Below are positions 5,563-8,188 of a DNA stretch of 8,188 nucleotides, in pieces. Under the pieces are notes generated by a model that worked only from the letters and a program-made list of their open reading frames with translations, had not been told where the DNA came from and did no database searches. Positions within the stretch are counted from its first letter, which is position 1, and every line of letters starts with the position of its first letter. The DNA is from Clostridia bacterium (GTDB lineage Bacteria > Bacillota_A > Clostridia > Oscillospirales > CAG-272), in contig JAGAIH010000392.1 in the NCBI GenBank assembly GCA_017626655.1, positions 1-8,188 of the forward strand, read 5' to 3'. Both the position numbers and the translations under genes were made by a program.

Positions 5563-6738
5563 TTACTTCAACGTCCGAATAAACGCCTCCATCCGCTCCA
5601 GCGCCTGGTTGATGTGCTTGACCGAATAGGCGTAGGAGATCCGCGCGAAGCCCTCGCCCGCCGCGCCGAAGGCGACACCGGGGACGATGGCGCACTTGTG
5701 CTCGTAGAGGAGCCTTTCGCAGAATGCTTCGCTGGAAAGTCCGAACTTACCGATGTTGGGGTAGATGTAGAAGGCGCCCTCAGGCTCGAAGGACTCCACG
5801 CCGATGTCCCGCAGGCCGTTATAGATCAAGCGGCGGCGGCGGTCGTACTCGGCGGTCATGGCGGCCACCTCCTCATCGCAGTCCCGCAGTGCCGTAATGG
5901 CGGCCAGCTGGGCTGTGGTGGGGGCGCACATGATGGCGTACTGGTGGATCTTGAGCATCTGCTTGGCCAGAGGGGCGGGGGCGCAGATGTAGCCCAGACG
6001 CCAGCCCGTCATGGCGTAGGCCTTGGAGAAGCCGCTGACCACCACGGTGCGCTCCCACATCCCGGAGAGGGAAGCGATGGAGACGTGGCGGCGGCCGTAG
6101 GTCAGCTCGGCGTAGATCTCGTCCGAGAGGACCACGATCTGCCGCTCCCGCAGGATCTGAGCGATCTTCTCCAGATCCTCGGCGTCCATGATGGCGCCCG
6201 TAGGGTTGTTGGGGTAAGCAAGCACCAGCATCTTGGTCTTGTCGGTGATGGCGGACTCTAAAAGCTCGGGGGTGAGCTTGAACTTATCCTCGTTGCGGGT
6301 CTCTACGATGACAGGAATCGCGCCCGTCATCTTGCAGAGAGGCTCGTAGCAGACGAAGCAGGGAGTGGGGATGATGACCTCGTCCCCGGGCTGGAGGAGG
6401 GTACGCATGGCCACGTCGATGGCCTCGCTGCCGCCTACGGTGACCACGACCTCCTTTATGGGGTCGTAGGTGAGGTCGAAACGGCGGTTCATGTAGTTGG
6501 AAATTTCCTTACGCAGCTCCAGGGTGCCTGCGTTGGAGGTATAGTAGGTCTTGCCCGATTCCAGGGATTCGATGCCTGCCTCGCGGATCTTCCACGGGGT
6601 GACGAAGTCGGGCTGTCCCACGGTCAGGGCGGTGACGTCGGTCATGCTGCCCAGGATATCGAAGAACTTTCGGATACCCGAGGAGGGCATATCCACCACC
6701 GAGCGGGGAAGGATGCGGTCGTAATCGAGATGTGCCAT
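5563..6738 (-). CDS. class I/II pyridoxal-phosphate aminotransferase (aspartate aminotransferase-like, fold type I)
   Basis: This 391-residue cytoplasmic enzyme has the full fold-type I set. GQPDF (41-45) is the N-terminal substrate-loop motif. PNNPTG (176-181) contains the PLP-contacting asparagine N178. SDEIY (205-209) contains D206, which pairs with the pyridine nitrogen, and Y209. SGFSKAYAMTGWRLGY (235-250) contains the Schiff-base lysine K239. R366 in FARISYA (364-370) is the expected carboxylate-binding arginine. It belongs to the large group of aspartate, aromatic and alanine aminotransferases, and the amino donor cannot be fixed from sequence. The ATG overlaps the stop of the upstream Lrp-type gene (TGATG, 6740-6736), and AGAGGAA (rc of 6749-6755) provides a ribosome binding site. 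It is the last gene of the minus-strand string and probably the regulator's local target. Confidence 0.95.
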   Translation of the reverse strand: MAHLDYDRILPRSVVDMPSSGIRKFFDILGSMTDVTALTVGQPDFVTPWKIREAGIESLESGKTYYTSNAGTLELRKEISNYMNRRFDLTYDPIKEVVVTVGGSEAIDVAMRTLLQPGDEVIIPTPCFVCYEPLCKMTGAIPVIVETRNEDKFKLTPELLESAITDKTKMLVLAYPNNPTGAIMDAEDLEKIAQILRERQIVVLSDEIYAELTYGRRHVSIASLSGMWERTVVVSGFSKAYAMTGWRLGYICAPAPLAKQMLKIHQYAIMCAPTTAQLAAITALRDCDEEVAAMTAEYDRRRRLIYNGLRDIGVESFEPEGAFYIYPNIGKFGLSSEAFCERLLYEHKCAIVPGVAFGAAGEGFARISYAYSVKHINQALERMEAFIRTLK

Positions 6739-6740
6739 CA
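6736..6740 (-). promoter_or_regulatory. TGATG stop-start overlap (translational coupling)
   Basis: Read on the minus strand, the TGA stop of the Lrp-type gene (6740-6738) shares its A with the ATG of the aminotransferase (6738-6736). This one-base overlap normally lets terminating ribosomes restart on the next gene and keeps the two products in proportion. Confidence 0.85.
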
Positions 6741-7214
6741 GATCAGGTTTCCTCTCTCGTCGACCTCGGGGGCGCCGTAGATCACGCCCTTGTCCTTGTA
6801 TTTACGCAGTACGAAGTGGGTGGCGGTGGACAGCACCGACTCGATGGGCGCCAGCTTCTGGGCCACGAAGTAGGCCACCTCCTTCATGGTGCGGCCTTCG
6901 ATGATGAGGCAGAGATCGTAGCCACCCGACATGAGGTAGACGCTCTGGACCTCGGGGTATTGGTAGATCTTCTCGGCGATGCGGTCAAAGCCGCGGTCGC
7001 GCTGGGGGGTCATCTTGACCTCAATCATGGCGGTGACGTACTCGCGGTCGGTCTTGTCCCAGTCGATCATAGTCTTGTAGCCCAGGATCACGCCGTCGGC
7101 CTCGTACTGCTTGATGAGCTTCTTGATATCGCCCTCCTCCTTGTCCAGCATCACAGCCAGCTGGGCGGGGGTCAGGGTGGCATTGTCTTCTAATACTTTG
7201 AGTAAGGTGTCCAT
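6738..7214 (-). CDS. Lrp/AsnC family transcriptional regulator
   Basis: The length of 158 residues fits the family. Residues about 3-50 form the winged helix-turn-helix (LTPAQLAVMLDKEEGDIKKL, 14-33, covers the recognition region). Residues about 62-140 form the RAM/AsnC effector domain, with VQSVYLMSGGYDLCLIIEG containing the typical glycine-rich turn before the aspartate. Such proteins form dimers and higher assemblies, bind amino acids or related ligands through the RAM domain, and act as local or global regulators. The start at 7214 is supported by AAAGGAA (rc of 7221-7227) seven bases upstream. It lies 32 bases after the MutS-type gene and overlaps the aminotransferase start by one base, a tight arrangement that implies co-translation and a local role in amino-acid metabolism. 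The C-terminal tail after residue about 140 is short and polar. Confidence 0.93.
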   Translation of the reverse strand: MDTLLKVLEDNATLTPAQLAVMLDKEEGDIKKLIKQYEADGVILGYKTMIDWDKTDREYVTAMIEVKMTPQRDRGFDRIAEKIYQYPEVQSVYLMSGGYDLCLIIEGRTMKEVAYFVAQKLAPIESVLSTATHFVLRKYKDKGVIYGAPEVDERGNLI

Positions 7215-7246
7215 GGTTGGTTCCTTTCTATGTGTGAAATGGTGGA

Positions 7247-8188
7247 TCAGTGCTTGATTTTCTCCAAAATATTCTGATACGTCAACCCATACCGCTCGGC
7301 GATATCCCTTGCGTAGGACTTACCGTCGGGCTTGGCGCGGATAATGCGGAAGGAGCGCTTGCCCTCTTCGATGCCCGCTACCAGGGTGTCGATCCTCACG
7401 CCGCCGTTCCCCGCGGATTCCTCGTTGATGCGGTCGATCTCCTGGGCCAGCTCGTGGAGGTGGGTGGAGAAGAGACAGCGGCAGCCCGCTTGGGCCAGAC
7501 CCGCCAGCACCTCGGCGGCGATGTAGGAGGCCTCGAAGGAGCCGGTGGAGGACAGGGACTCGTCCAGGAGGACCAGGGAATGGGCGGTGACCGCGTCGAA
7601 GATCTCACCCAGGCGGGCGCACTCCTCGCCCAGGCGGCCCTTGTCGATGGTGTCGTCGGCGCCCGTGGGGAAGTGGGTGAAGATGCCGTCGGCGGGGCTG
7701 ATCTCGCAGACCTTGGCGGGGAGGTACATACCCAGCTGGAGCATGGCCTGGCAGAGGCCGATGGCGCAGGTGATGACCGACTTACCGCCGCGGTTGGGGC
7801 CCGTGAGGACGTAGATCATGGCGTTCTCGTCCGACTCGTCGAAGTAAATATCGTTGGGGACAATCTCCTCGCCGTCGCGGAGCTTGAGGGCAACGGCGGG
7901 GTTGTACAGCTCAGAAGCGCGGAAGATATTCTCCTCCATGGGGCGCAGGGTGGGGGCGCAGAGGGGACAGCCCTTGTTCAGAAGCTGCTGTTGGAGCTGG
8001 GTGCCCTTCACCACGAACTCGATCTCGGGCATGAGGCCCAGGAGGAAGTCGGTGTTCTCCAGGACATAGGTCTGGACGATCTTCTTCCAGGAGCGGAGAG
8101 AGGACTTGTAGACCTCCCCGATGGCGGAGTTGAAGGCCAGGGACAGGGCGGTCTTCTGGTTGTCGGTCTGCTTCTTGCCGAAGGGGAC
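7247..8188 (-). CDS. MutS-type ATPase (DNA mismatch repair MutS-like), C-terminal part; 5' end beyond the window
   Basis: The reading frame is open from the right edge to the TGA at 7249-7247, giving 313 visible residues. An internal ATG at 8032 is not the true start, because the coding sequence continues upstream in the same frame (visible residues 1-52, beginning VPFGKKQTDNQK). The visible part is the end of the lever/clamp region plus the ABC-type ATPase domain. It has the Walker A loop GPNRGGKS (130-137), a DD-x-G signature region (DDTIDKGRLGEE, 178-189), Walker B LVLLDES (205-211) and the H-loop STHLHEL (241-247), then RAKPDGKSYARDIAERYGL, which matches the usual end of MutS ATPases. Walker A reads GPNRGGKS rather than the canonical GPNMAGKS, and the segment after Walker B (LSSTGSFEA) differs from the classic GRGTSTxDG. 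It is therefore probably a MutS-related paralogue rather than the main mismatch-repair MutS. No Smr domain is present, so it is not a full MutS2. It appears to be the first visible gene of the lrp-aminotransferase operon. Confidence 0.88.
   Translation of the reverse strand, partial: VPFGKKQTDNQKTALSLAFNSAIGEVYKSSLRSWKKIVQTYVLENTDFLLGLMPEIEFVVKGTQLQQQLLNKGCPLCAPTLRPMEENIFRASELYNPAVALKLRDGEEIVPNDIYFDESDENAMIYVLTGPNRGGKSVITCAIGLCQAMLQLGMYLPAKVCEISPADGIFTHFPTGADDTIDKGRLGEECARLGEIFDAVTAHSLVLLDESLSSTGSFEASYIAAEVLAGLAQAGCRCLFSTHLHELAQEIDRINEESAGNGGVRIDTLVAGIEEGKRSFRIIRAKPDGKSYARDIAERYGLTYQNILEKIKH

Noticed and set aside
5530..6261. A 243-codon plus-strand open frame over the aminotransferase
   Set aside because: Gly/Val/His-rich shadow translation with no motif; the opposite strand carries a complete PLP aminotransferase.
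6732..7193. A 153-codon plus-strand open frame over the Lrp-type regulator
   Set aside because: Same shadow pattern; the minus strand has the intact HTH and RAM domains and a ribosome binding site.
8030..8032. The ATG at 8032 as start of the MutS-type gene
   Set aside because: The same frame stays open to the window edge with typical protein sequence, and a complete MutS ATPase domain normally has substantial sequence before this point.
1..8188. A hidden multi-gene defence, biosynthetic or mobile system
   Set aside because: No transposase, recombinase, nuclease, toxin-antitoxin, CRISPR or biosynthetic core gene is visible; the genes belong to common metabolic and regulatory families apart from the one orphan membrane-anchored protein.

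Overview
The window looks like a chromosomal segment from a GC-rich anaerobic member of the Bacillota (class Clostridia, plausibly an Oscillospiraceae/Ruminococcaceae-type gut bacterium). This rests on strong AGGAGG-type ribosome binding sites, a near-consensus TTGAAA-17-TATAAT promoter, GC-rich synonymous codons, intrinsic terminators with U-tracts, and the gene families present. It is inference; no marker gene such as rRNA is visible. I see no prophage, insertion sequence, CRISPR array, tRNA or rRNA gene.

Layout. Bases 1-240 hold no convincing protein gene. They hold a foldable, comparatively AT-rich stretch ending in a strong plus-strand intrinsic terminator (177-207), so they may be the 3' part of a structured RNA. 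Next, on the minus strand, comes a large cytoplasmic glycoside hydrolase-like protein (241-2679). A 121-base divergent intergenic region carries a very good promoter for a plus-strand tandem-GNAT acetyltransferase (2801-3799). A compact, multi-hairpin intergenic element (3807-3905) separates this from an SDR oxidoreductase (3946-4665). A small membrane-anchored protein of unknown function follows closely (4704-5465). Two tandem plus-strand terminators (5470-5497 and 5520-5553) close this side.

The right part is a minus-strand gene string. A MutS-type ATPase runs in from beyond the right edge (7247-8188, incomplete). After 32 bases comes an Lrp/AsnC regulator (6738-7214), then a class I/II PLP aminotransferase (5563-6738) whose start codon overlaps the regulator's stop by one base (TGATG). 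The last two are almost certainly co-translated. A reasonable reading is that the regulator senses an amino acid or related ligand and controls its own operon and the aminotransferase.

Most of the window is ordinary metabolic and housekeeping sequence. The parts most worth a second look are the left-edge RNA candidate, the branched inverted-repeat element at 3807-3905, the non-canonical MutS ATPase motifs, and the membrane-anchored orphan protein, whose base composition differs from its neighbours. I do not see convincing evidence of a new multi-gene system such as a defence island or a biosynthetic cluster.
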